Shown here: piece after piece, positions 7,836 to 14,620 of the stretch | How the letters are laid out: every line of letters starts with the position of its first letter | How positions within the stretch are numbered: position 1 is the first letter of the stretch | Source of the DNA: a virus | Length of the DNA: 32,411 bases | Strand: one strand, 5' to 3' | IMG/VR virus record: IMGVR_UViG_3300008448_000368 | Coordinates: 1-32,411 of that record | Notes under the pieces: generated by a model | Seen by the model: the letters and a program-made list of their open reading frames with translations, nothing else | What the model was told of the DNA's origin: nothing | The model's database searches: none | Position numbers and translations under genes: made by a program

Positions 7836-8165
7836 GTGAGCAAAGCCCGCATTGACGCACAAGGCCGACGCTTCGACGCTGAAGGCCGCCGCGTCTACGA
7901 CAAGGCTGGGAAAAACACCTGGGTGGAAGCTATCCACCCGGGTGTCTACCCCGCCAACCACTTCCGCCCGGTGGGCTCGAAGTTCCAGCTCGCCGAAGGC
8001 CACGGCATCGTCGACTGGATGGCTGTTGTCGAAGACGAAGCTCCCCGCAAGGCCGCCCGGGCAAAGCCCGTTCTGGTCGCTGCGGCTGCCCCCTTCCCCG
8101 CCGAAGTGGAACAGGCCCTGGCCGAAGCCGCTGAAGCTGGCGAAGAGCAGGCCGCCCTGGTCTAG
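7836..8165 (+). CDS. small phage head-module protein (109 aa), function unknown
   Basis: Starts at GTG 7836 after AAGGGG, 11 nt downstream of the cement gene. The N-terminal half has charged repeats (DAQGRRFDAEGRRVYDKAGKN) and a compact motif AIHPGVYPANHFRPVGSKFQL plus DWMAVVED. The C-terminal half is an Ala/Glu/Pro-rich tail, probably disordered or helical. I recall similar short genes after capsid cement genes in related phages but no function. It is the last gene before the terminator at 8198, so it belongs to the highly expressed capsid transcript. It could be a minor decoration or assembly factor; this is a guess. Confidence 0.7.
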   Translation: MSKARIDAQGRRFDAEGRRVYDKAGKNTWVEAIHPGVYPANHFRPVGSKFQLAEGHGIVDWMAVVEDEAPRKAARAKPVLVAAAAPFPAEVEQALAEAAEAGEEQAALV

Positions 8166-8197
8166 GCCAGAGATAGCCCCCTCCCCGTAGGGGTTCC

Positions 8198-8233
8198 GAG
8201 CCGGGGGCCCACAAGCCCCCGGCTCTTTTCTTT
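8198..8233 (+). terminator. rho-independent terminator after the capsid block
   Basis: An 11-bp perfect GC-rich stem (8198-8208 with 8215-8225, arms GAGCCGGGGGC and GCCCCCGGCTC) with a 6-nt loop is followed by TTTTCTTT. It lies directly after the capsid/cement genes, the same place as the T7 terminator T-phi after gene 10. It probably limits transcription into tail genes so that coat genes are expressed most. A smaller CCCC-GTA-GGGG hairpin lies just before it (8183-8193). Confidence 0.9.
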
Positions 8234-8246
8234 GAGGTGATCCCCG

Positions 8247-8699
8247 ATGGCCTGCAGGCCTGGTGTTAAGATGTTGGCCGACCCGAAACCCTGCGCGTGC
8301 TGCGGAGAGGTTCTGCCTCGGTCTGCTTTTCGCTCGCTAAACAGCACGAGAGCGCCAAGAGCCGTTAGGCCTTACTGCCAGCCGTGCATAAACGCCAAGG
8401 CACGGGCTAGAAACAACCAAACGCCCGCCGCGGCGGACCGCAACCGCCGCCGCTGTAAGCTCAAGAAGTTTGGGCTGACGCTGGAGGATTTCGACCGTCT
8501 GGCGCAAGCTGGCTGCGCTCTTTGCGAAGCCGCCGAAGCTGGTGGAAAAGGCCGTTTCCACGTAGACCACGACCACGCCACGGGCGCGTTCCGTGGGCTG
8601 CTCTGTCACTCGTGCAACACGGGGCTTGGCCACTTCAAAGACCAAAGCGCCGTGCTCGAAAAAGCGGCGCGGTATGTGCGCCAAGGAGGCCTCCGTTGA
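8247..8699 (+). CDS. endonuclease VII-like HNH endonuclease (probable free-standing homing type)
   Basis: A 150-aa protein of the recombination endonuclease VII family. An N-terminal zinc knuckle is suggested by C16-x-C18-C19 and C44-x2-C47. The core is FGLTLEDFDRLAQAG, then C90-x2-C93, HVDHDHATG (105-113) with catalytic His/Asp, and C120-x2-C123 followed by N124. It should be a zinc-stabilised, metal-dependent DNA endonuclease. Start 8247 is supported by GAGGTG 7-8 nt upstream; an ATG at 8268 is a weaker alternative. Codon use is less biased than in flanking genes (GTTAGG, TTTGGG, TGTAAG), suggesting a mobile gene inserted after the capsid terminator. A phage-beneficial Holliday-junction or branch nuclease is possible, but the placement fits homing. 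Its 3' end contains the ribosome site for the tail tubular gene. Confidence 0.88.
   Translation: MACRPGVKMLADPKPCACCGEVLPRSAFRSLNSTRAPRAVRPYCQPCINAKARARNNQTPAAADRNRRRCKLKKFGLTLEDFDRLAQAGCALCEAAEAGGKGRFHVDHDHATGAFRGLLCHSCNTGLGHFKDQSAVLEKAARYVRQGGLR
8670..8679 (+). promoter_or_regulatory. candidate promoter-like motif, degenerate copy (CGGTATGTGC)
   Basis: It shares the first eight bases with the copies at 771, 5314 and 24158, and the longer GCGCGGTATGT with 5314. It ends 16 nt before the tail tubular A start, downstream of the capsid terminator, where a new promoter would make sense. It also lies in the loop of a short GGCGC/GCGCC hairpin, so an RNA-level effect is an alternative. Confidence 0.25.
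8683..8689 (+). promoter_or_regulatory. ribosome binding site fixing the TTG start of tail tubular protein A
   Basis: AAGGAGG is placed 6 nt before TTG 8696, whose last two bases begin the preceding stop (TTGA). This near-perfect Shine-Dalgarno decides in favour of the TTG start; the open frame continues upstream to 8522, but only as a shadow of the endonuclease gene. Confidence 0.75.
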
Positions 8700-9349
8700 C
8701 AACTTCCGTAGCGATTGCAAACCTGGCCCTGTCGCACCTCGGCGACGACGCCACCGTCGTGAACCTCGAGCCCCCGGAGGGCAGCGCGCAGGCCGAGCAG
8801 GCCGCCCTGTTCTACCCCATCGCGCGCGACGCGCTGCTCGAGATGTACCCCTGGAACTTCGCGCTGCGCCGCACGACGCTGGCCCTGCTCGCCGAAAAGC
8901 CCAACACGCAGTGGGCCTACGCCTACGCCCTGCCCTCCAACGTGCTGAATGTGTTCGCCGTTCAGGGTGCGGAAGACGCCGACGACTTCGTCGGCACGGC
9001 CTACGGCCCGCTGGCCGCCATCAACGGGGTCAATGACTTCGAGATCGAGGGCCGCTCCGACAACACGCGCGTGCTCTACACCAACGTGGTCGACGCGCGC
9101 ATCCGCTACACCGTCGCTGTGACGATCCCCAGCTTCTTCCCGCCCCTCTTCACCCTGGCGCTCTCCTACTTCCTGGCCAGCTTCCTGGCTGGCCCGGTGC
9201 TGAAGGGCGAGACGGGCCGCACGGTCGCCGCCCAGATGCTCCAGACGATGGGCGTCTATCTGAACCAGGCCCAGGTCATGGACGCCAAGCAGCGCCGCGC
9301 CAGCCGCGTCCGCGACGCCCACGTCGCCCCCTGGGTGGGGGCACGCTGA
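8696..9349 (+). CDS. tail tubular protein A (T7 gp11-like head-tail adaptor)
   Basis: A 217-aa protein (T7 gp11 is 196 aa) that should form the ring between portal and tail nozzle. It begins TTSVAIANLALSHLGDD, followed by RDALLEMYPWNFALRRTTLALL, the signature of the family, and a C-terminal helical region (AAQMLQTMGVYLNQAQVMDAKQRR). Start is TTG 8696, set by AAGGAGG and by the TTGA overlap with the endonuclease stop. Tail synthesis is therefore translationally linked to the inserted nuclease gene. The stop overlaps the next ATG as TGATG. Confidence 0.92.
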   Translation: MTTSVAIANLALSHLGDDATVVNLEPPEGSAQAEQAALFYPIARDALLEMYPWNFALRRTTLALLAEKPNTQWAYAYALPSNVLNVFAVQGAEDADDFVGTAYGPLAAINGVNDFEIEGRSDNTRVLYTNVVDARIRYTVAVTIPSFFPPLFTLALSYFLASFLAGPVLKGETGRTVAAQMLQTMGVYLNQAQVMDAKQRRASRVRDAHVAPWVGAR

Positions 9350-11403
9350 TGGGTGCCACCACGCGCACCAACTTCCGCTCGATGGCCGGGGGCGAGATCA
9401 CGCCCGAGATGTACGGCCGGATCGACGACGTCCGCTACCAGACGGGCCTCGCCCTGTGCCGCAACTTCATCACCCTGCCCCACGGGCCAGCGCAGAACCG
9501 CGCAGGCTTCCAGTTCGTGCGCGAGGTCAAGGACAGCACCAAGAAAACCCGCCTCCTGCCCTTCACTTTCAGCGTCTCCGACACGGTGGTCATCGAGTTC
9601 GGGGCGGGCTACTTCCGCTTCCACAGCCAGGGCGGCACGGTCCTCTCGTCGGGCAGCCCCTACGAGGTCGCCAACAGCTACGCAGAGGCCGACCTGTTCG
9701 ACGTCAAGTTCGTGCAGTCGGCGGATGTGCTGACGCTGGTCCACCCCGACTACGTCACGCAGGAGCTGCGCCGCTCAGGCGCTACGAGCTGGGCCCTGGC
9801 CAACGCCACCACCGGCCCTGGCATCGACGCCCCCGCGGGCCTGGCCGTCACGCCTACCACGGCGGGGGCGAGCTTCCTGCGCAACGACGCGTATGTCGTG
9901 ACGGCGACCACCGCCACGGCCGAGAGCGCGGCGTCGGCGGCCGTCACGGCGTCCAACAACCTGAGCGCCGCCAACACCTACAACACGGTCAGCTGGACGG
10001 CACGCACCGGGGCCACGGGCTACCGGGTCTACCGCCAAGCGGGCGGCCTCTTCTACCTGATCGCGGTGCTCGACGGCAACGGCTCGGTCAGCGTGATCGA
10101 CGACAACCTGCCCGCCAACGGCGGCATCACGCCGCCCCAAGCCTCCGACCCCTTCGCCTCCAGCAACTACCCGGGAGCGGTGACCTACTTCGAGCAGCGC
10201 AAGGTCTTCGGCGGCTCGACGACACAGCCCCAGAACATCTGGACCACGCGCACCGGGTCGGAGGTCGACTTCAACTTCTCGGTGCCGCCGCGCGACGACG
10301 ACAGCATCCAGTTCGAGATCGCCGCCCGCGACTATAACCAGATCATCCACCTGGTCCCTCTCCAAGACCTGATCGTCATGACCCAGGCGGGTGAGTGGCG
10401 CATCTCCTCCGGCGGCAACGCCCTGACGCCGGGCGGCTTCAGCGTGCGACCGCAGTCGTTCGTCGGCGCGGGCCCCGCCACGCCGATCACCACCGGCTCG
10501 AACCTGATCTTCGCCGACACGGCTGGCCACATCCGCGAGATGTCGTACCAGGACACCGCCGCCGGTTACCTGACCGGCGACCTGTCGCTGCGCGCACCGC
10601 ACCTGTTCGACACCTACGAGATCGTCGACACCGCCCAGACCAAGTCGCCCTACCCGGTCCTCTGGTTCGTCAGCTCGAGCGGCAAGCTGCTGGGCCTGAC
10701 CTACATCCCCGAGCAGCAGGTGTCGGGCTGGCACCAACACGACACCGACGGCGCGTTCGAGAGCATCGCGGCCGTGCGCGAGGGCACCGAGACGGCGCTC
10801 TACGCCATCATCCGGCGCACGATCAACGGTAGCTCGGTGCGCTACGTCGAGCGCATGCGCAGCAGGGCCTTCAGCGCAGCGGCCGACGCCTTCTTCGTGG
10901 ACGCCGGTGTCTACTACAGCGGCTCGGCCATCAGCACGGTGACCTCGGGCCTCTCCCACCTCAACGGCAAGACCGTGTCGATCCTGGCAGACGGCGCTGT
11001 CTGCCCGCAGCAGACGGTCGTGGCGGGCGGCCTGCCAGAGGCGCTGCCCGCTGCCGCCTCCAAGATCATCATCGGCCTGCCCATCACCGCCGACCTGCAG
11101 ACCCTGCCCTTCGCCGTCGAGATGCCGGGCGCGGGCCAGGGCCGACCGAAGAACGTCAACGAGGTGTGGCTGCGCGTCTACCGCAGCTCCGGCGTGTTTG
11201 CGGGCCCGAGCTTCACCAGCCTGACCGAGTACAAACAGCGCACCACCGAGGTGTACGGCGCGCCGCCCAACCTGACCACCGACGAGATCGCCATCAAGAT
11301 CGGGCCGCAGTGGTCGACCAACGGGCAAATCTGCATCCGCCAGTCCGACCCCCTTCCCCTGACCGTGCTGTCGATCTCCGCGGAGACTGTCCTTGCCGGT
11401 TGA
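9349..11403 (+). CDS. tail tubular protein B-like nozzle/tail stabilisation protein
   Basis: A 684-aa protein that should form the tail nozzle through which DNA leaves. The N-terminus (NFRSMAGGEITPEMYGRIDDVRYQTGLALCRNFITLPHGPAQNRAGFQFV) is typical of gp12-like nozzle proteins in podoviruses of many hosts. A region at about residues 161-260 (PAGLAVTPTTAGASF to DDNLPANGGITPP) looks like an inserted fibronectin-III/Ig-like fold with ATGYRVYR. After it the family core resumes with GAVTYFEQRKVFGGSTTQPQNIW and LVPLQDLIVMTQAGEW. Length is near T7 gp12 (794 aa) but shorter. Its start overlaps the tubular A stop by one base, and its end overlaps the next gene by 11 nt. Confidence 0.92.
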   Translation: MGATTRTNFRSMAGGEITPEMYGRIDDVRYQTGLALCRNFITLPHGPAQNRAGFQFVREVKDSTKKTRLLPFTFSVSDTVVIEFGAGYFRFHSQGGTVLSSGSPYEVANSYAEADLFDVKFVQSADVLTLVHPDYVTQELRRSGATSWALANATTGPGIDAPAGLAVTPTTAGASFLRNDAYVVTATTATAESAASAAVTASNNLSAANTYNTVSWTARTGATGYRVYRQAGGLFYLIAVLDGNGSVSVIDDNLPANGGITPPQASDPFASSNYPGAVTYFEQRKVFGGSTTQPQNIWTTRTGSEVDFNFSVPPRDDDSIQFEIAARDYNQIIHLVPLQDLIVMTQAGEWRISSGGNALTPGGFSVRPQSFVGAGPATPITTGSNLIFADTAGHIREMSYQDTAAGYLTGDLSLRAPHLFDTYEIVDTAQTKSPYPVLWFVSSSGKLLGLTYIPEQQVSGWHQHDTDGAFESIAAVREGTETALYAIIRRTINGSSVRYVERMRSRAFSAAADAFFVDAGVYYSGSAISTVTSGLSHLNGKTVSILADGAVCPQQTVVAGGLPEALPAAASKIIIGLPITADLQTLPFAVEMPGAGQGRPKNVNEVWLRVYRSSGVFAGPSFTSLTEYKQRTTEVYGAPPNLTTDEIAIKIGPQWSTNGQICIRQSDPLPLTVLSISAETVLAG

Positions 11404-11875
11404 GGTGCGCTTCGCCCAGATCGCGGACGCCGACACCATCGAGCCGAACCTGCGAGGCTCCGACCGCGACGAGCTGGTCGCCGCCTCGGGGCCCGACGTG
11501 CTCGGCCAGCTGCGCGAGGCGGTCGAGCTGTCGCACGGTCGGCTGGGCCCGATGTCCTTTGTCGCGGAGCACCAAGGCGAGATCGTCGCGCTCTTCGGTT
11601 TCGTGCCAGCGGCGGCCCTGTCCAACACCGCCTACCCGTGGCTGGTCGGCACGCCCGGCCTGGGCCGTGTGCCCCGTATGTTAAACCGGCTTTCCCGCTC
11701 GTACTGTGCTGCCGTGCTGGCCGAATACCCCCTTCTGTTCAACCACGTCGACGCCCGCAACACGACGAGCATTTCCTGGCTGAAGAGGCTGGGGTTCAAG
11801 ATCAGCGAAGCCCAACCCTTCGGTGTCGAAGGCCTCCCCTTCCACCGCTTTGAGATGCGAGGCCCCCTTGTGTAA
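11393..11875 (+). CDS. GNAT-like, T7 gp13-type protein
   Basis: A 160-aa protein with an acetyltransferase-like (GNAT) layout: VEVRFAQIADADTIEPNL at the start, a central beta strand (MSFVAEHQGEIVALFGF), a GTPGLGRVPRML segment and NHVDARNTTSISWLKRLGFKI near the end. The last resembles the acetyl-CoA fold element in which Asn and a following helix-LGF are conserved. In T7-like phages this position holds gp13, a virion assembly factor of similar type (DUF2833); enzymatic activity there is unproven. I use TTG 11393 with GGAG 7 nt upstream; GTG 11405 is an alternative. It overlaps both neighbours. Confidence 0.8.
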   Translation: MPVEVRFAQIADADTIEPNLRGSDRDELVAASGPDVLGQLREAVELSHGRLGPMSFVAEHQGEIVALFGFVPAAALSNTAYPWLVGTPGLGRVPRMLNRLSRSYCAAVLAEYPLLFNHVDARNTTSISWLKRLGFKISEAQPFGVEGLPFHRFEMRGPLV

Positions 11876-12470
11876 CCCCGCAGCCAGCATGGCCCTTCAG
11901 GGCGTAGGCGCGGCGACCTCGGCCATTGGTGCCTACGGCTCGGCCAAGTCCCAGAAGAGCGCGCTCGGGTTCCAGGCCCAGATGGCCGACATGAACGCGG
12001 AGCTGGCAGAGCGCCGCGCGCAGATCGCACTGGACCAGGGGGCCTATCAGGCACAAGAGATCGAGCGCAGCGGTGCCCGGCAGAAGGGCACGCAGCGCGC
12101 AGAGATGGGCGCGAGCGGCATCGCCCTCGGCAGCACCACCGCGCAGGCCATCGTGGTCGGCACTGACCTGGTCACCGCCGAGGACGCGCAGCAGGCGCGG
12201 ATCAACGCCGTGCGCGCGGCCTGGGGCCAGCGCACGGAGGCGACCAACATGCGCAACGAGGGCCGCGCCGCCCGGGCCAACGCCAAGGGCATCAACCCGA
12301 TGGGCGCAGCGGCGACCAGCCTTCTGGGCAGCGCCACGAGCATGGCGCAGAGCGCCTACAGCATGGGCATGTTCAAGGGCAACGGAGCCGTTATGAAGCC
12401 CTCGTCGGGCTCCGGTTTCCGTGGCGGCCGTGACCGGCCGATGTCCCGCTTCGGGGGCTACGGCGGCTGA
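11868..12470 (+). CDS. internal virion protein, T7 gp14-like
   Basis: A 200-aa protein (T7 gp14: 196 aa) of the ejectosome, expected to be expelled first and to enter the outer membrane during DNA entry. It begins MCNPAASMALQGVGAATSAIGAYG, the short MC... plus small-residue hydrophobic start shared by gp14-like proteins. A long Ala/Gln/Glu/Arg-rich helical region follows (MADMNAELAERRAQIALDQ...), with the conserved GASGIALGSTTAQAIVV, and a Gly/Met-rich tail. The start is TTG 11868, with GAGG 5 nt upstream and an 8-nt overlap with the previous stop. The frame extends to GTG 11823, but that adds residues out of character. The stop overlaps the next ATG (TGATG). Confidence 0.82.
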   Translation: MCNPAASMALQGVGAATSAIGAYGSAKSQKSALGFQAQMADMNAELAERRAQIALDQGAYQAQEIERSGARQKGTQRAEMGASGIALGSTTAQAIVVGTDLVTAEDAQQARINAVRAAWGQRTEATNMRNEGRAARANAKGINPMGAAATSLLGSATSMAQSAYSMGMFKGNGAVMKPSSGSGFRGGRDRPMSRFGGYGG

Positions 12471-14614
12471 TGGCCAACCTTCGCATCGACGACCAACGTC
12501 GCGTCGCCCCGGGCCAAGCCCCGGGCCAGTTCGACGCGCCCGACGCCTCGCGCGGAGCGGAGTTCGCCTCGCGCCAGATGCAGCAGACGGGCCAGGCCCT
12601 GTCCCAGGCCGGGCAGGCCGTGGGCGCGATCTACCGCGCCGAGGTCGAGAAGCTCAACGAGACCCGGGTAAACGACGCGCTGAACCGCGTTGCCGTCGCC
12701 GCCCAAGAACAGCAGGCTGAGTGGTCGGGGCTGCGGGGCGAAGCGGCTATCGCTGTCGGCGAGAACCGCGAACCCCTAGACCAAGTGTACGGCGCACGTT
12801 TTGAGAAATCCGTCGGCGACATCGCGAGAGAGATGGGCCTGACGGGCGAGCAGCTCGAGATGTTTGCGCCGCGCGCCAGCACTTACACGACGCAGTACCG
12901 TGGCAGCATGCTCCAACACGCTTCCCGCGAACGGGAGAGCTACGAGGCCGAGGTCGCGGTCACGAGGCAGGCCATCGGGCAGCAGGCCATCCTCGGTAAC
13001 CCCGGGGACGAGACCGTCACGGGCCCGGCCCGCCGCGACATCCGCGATGCGGTGATCTCGGATCGCCGCAGAAAAGGTCTGTCGACGGAGGGCGACGAAC
13101 TGGCCGTGCTGGACGTCACCGGCAAAGCCTACCTCGACGCGATCATCGCGACGGAGGACGAAGACTTCGAGGGGGCGCAACAGCTCTTTGATCGCTACCG
13201 AGGCTTCATGACGCCAGCGCAGCAGAACGCGGCGCAGAACACTCTTTCGGTCGGGATTGCCTACAACGAGGCCGAGGCGTATGTCGCCGCTGCCCGGCAG
13301 GGTGTGGCCCCGCCCCCCGGCCAGCCCGGCAGCGAGTTCCAACACCCAGCCCCGGGCGCGGATGTTTCCTCCCGGATGGGCATGCGCATACACCCCATCA
13401 CGGGTGCCCGCACGATGCACGGCGGTACCGATTTTGCCGCCCCCCTCGGGTCGCCTGCCCGCGGCATGATGGGCGGTCGCGTGCTCGAAGTGAGCTATGA
13501 CGAGCTGAACGGCAACATCGTGCGGATCGACCACGGCAACGGCCTCATCGGCAGCTATGCGCACTTGCAGGGCGCTGACGTGCGCGAAGGGCAAGACATC
13601 ACCGCGGGCCAGAACATCGGCCGCGTCGGCTCTACCGGCCGCAGCACGGGCCCCCACCTGCACGTCACTATGCGCAGGAACGGCGAGCTGGTCGACCCCG
13701 AGACGCTGATCGGCGAAAGCGCGCAGCAGGCCGAGGGGCAGGCTGCCGCGGGCCGCCCGACCCGCGCCCAGATGGAGGCCGATGCCCGGCAACGCTTCAG
13801 CAACAACCGCGTCCAGCGGGAGGCCGCTTTGTCCGCCATTTCGCGCGTCTACGGCGAAGAGGATAGAGCCAAACGCGAGGCCGAACAGGCGGCGCTCGAC
13901 GCTGCCTACCAACACATTGAGCAGACCAGCACCATGCCGACGCCCGCGATGCTGGCCGCGCTTCCGCCGGGCCGCCTCAACGGCGTGCAGGGCTACCTCG
14001 ACGCTCGCCTCGCGCGCCTTGCGGACCCCGTGATGCGCAGCGACCCGGCTGTGCGCCTGCGGCTCGCGGCGATGACTTCCGATCAACTAGCGCGGCTGGC
14101 CCGCCAGTCGCCGCAAGAGATCGAGGCCGAGTTCGGCCCCTACCTATCCACCTCCGATCTGGAGAGCCTCATAGGTCAGTCCACCCGGGCCAGCGAGGCC
14201 CAAAAGCAAGCAGCCCGCGCCGCGACCGTGGTCCCGCACGCGGAGTACACCCGCGCTTTCGCTTCCGTGACTGACATCATGGGGATCGACCGTACTCCTT
14301 CCGGCCCCGGCGCGCTTGAAGACCGCCAACAGCTGGAGGTGTTGGACCAAGGCGTGCGCGAGTGGGTCGTTTCGCGGCAGGTCGCCGCGGGCCGTCAGCT
14401 CGACGAGAACGAAATCAGGCAAGAAATCCAATCCCGCCTCGCCCGTCTGGCGGCGGGCAACCGCAGGACGTCGACGGGCTACGACAGCATGCGCCAGGCC
14501 GACCGCGAAGCGGCCCGCCAGCGGTTGATTATTCTCGGCATGCCGCGTGGCGACATCGACGAGACGGCCATCTACCGCGAACACGTTCGTGTCCGCGTGA
14601 CCCAGGGAAACTAG
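12470..14614 (+). CDS. internal virion protein with M23 (LytM-type) peptidoglycan endopeptidase domain
   Basis: A 714-aa protein with a long helical N-terminal part (1-280) rich in Gln/Ala/Glu, a complete M23 metallopeptidase (about 295-415) and a helical C-terminal part. The peptidase shows SSRMGMRIHPITGARTMHGGTD with zinc ligands H317 and D321, the SYAHLQG histidine H365, GQNIGRVGSTGRSTGPHLHV with H396 and the third ligand H398. All active-site residues are present, so it should cut peptide cross-links locally as DNA is ejected. Position corresponds to T7 gp15/gp16, where gp16 instead carries a lytic transglycosylase; here the wall-cutting domain is of another class. Codon use is more relaxed than in the tail genes before it. 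Confidence 0.88.
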   Translation: MANLRIDDQRRVAPGQAPGQFDAPDASRGAEFASRQMQQTGQALSQAGQAVGAIYRAEVEKLNETRVNDALNRVAVAAQEQQAEWSGLRGEAAIAVGENREPLDQVYGARFEKSVGDIAREMGLTGEQLEMFAPRASTYTTQYRGSMLQHASRERESYEAEVAVTRQAIGQQAILGNPGDETVTGPARRDIRDAVISDRRRKGLSTEGDELAVLDVTGKAYLDAIIATEDEDFEGAQQLFDRYRGFMTPAQQNAAQNTLSVGIAYNEAEAYVAAARQGVAPPPGQPGSEFQHPAPGADVSSRMGMRIHPITGARTMHGGTDFAAPLGSPARGMMGGRVLEVSYDELNGNIVRIDHGNGLIGSYAHLQGADVREGQDITAGQNIGRVGSTGRSTGPHLHVTMRRNGELVDPETLIGESAQQAEGQAAAGRPTRAQMEADARQRFSNNRVQREAALSAISRVYGEEDRAKREAEQAALDAAYQHIEQTSTMPTPAMLAALPPGRLNGVQGYLDARLARLADPVMRSDPAVRLRLAAMTSDQLARLARQSPQEIEAEFGPYLSTSDLESLIGQSTRASEAQKQAARAATVVPHAEYTRAFASVTDIMGIDRTPSGPGALEDRQQLEVLDQGVREWVVSRQVAAGRQLDENEIRQEIQSRLARLAAGNRRTSTGYDSMRQADREAARQRLIILGMPRGDIDETAIYREHVRVRVTQGN

Positions 14615-14620
14615 GACACA

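Noticed and set aside
8522-8695. Longer N-terminus for tail tubular protein A
   Set aside because: It lies inside the endonuclease gene, and a near-perfect ribosome site supports TTG 8696.
11675-11684. CCGTATGTTA as another copy of the CGGTATGT motif
   Set aside because: It lies in the middle of the gp13-like gene, nearly 200 nt from the next start, and differs within the core.
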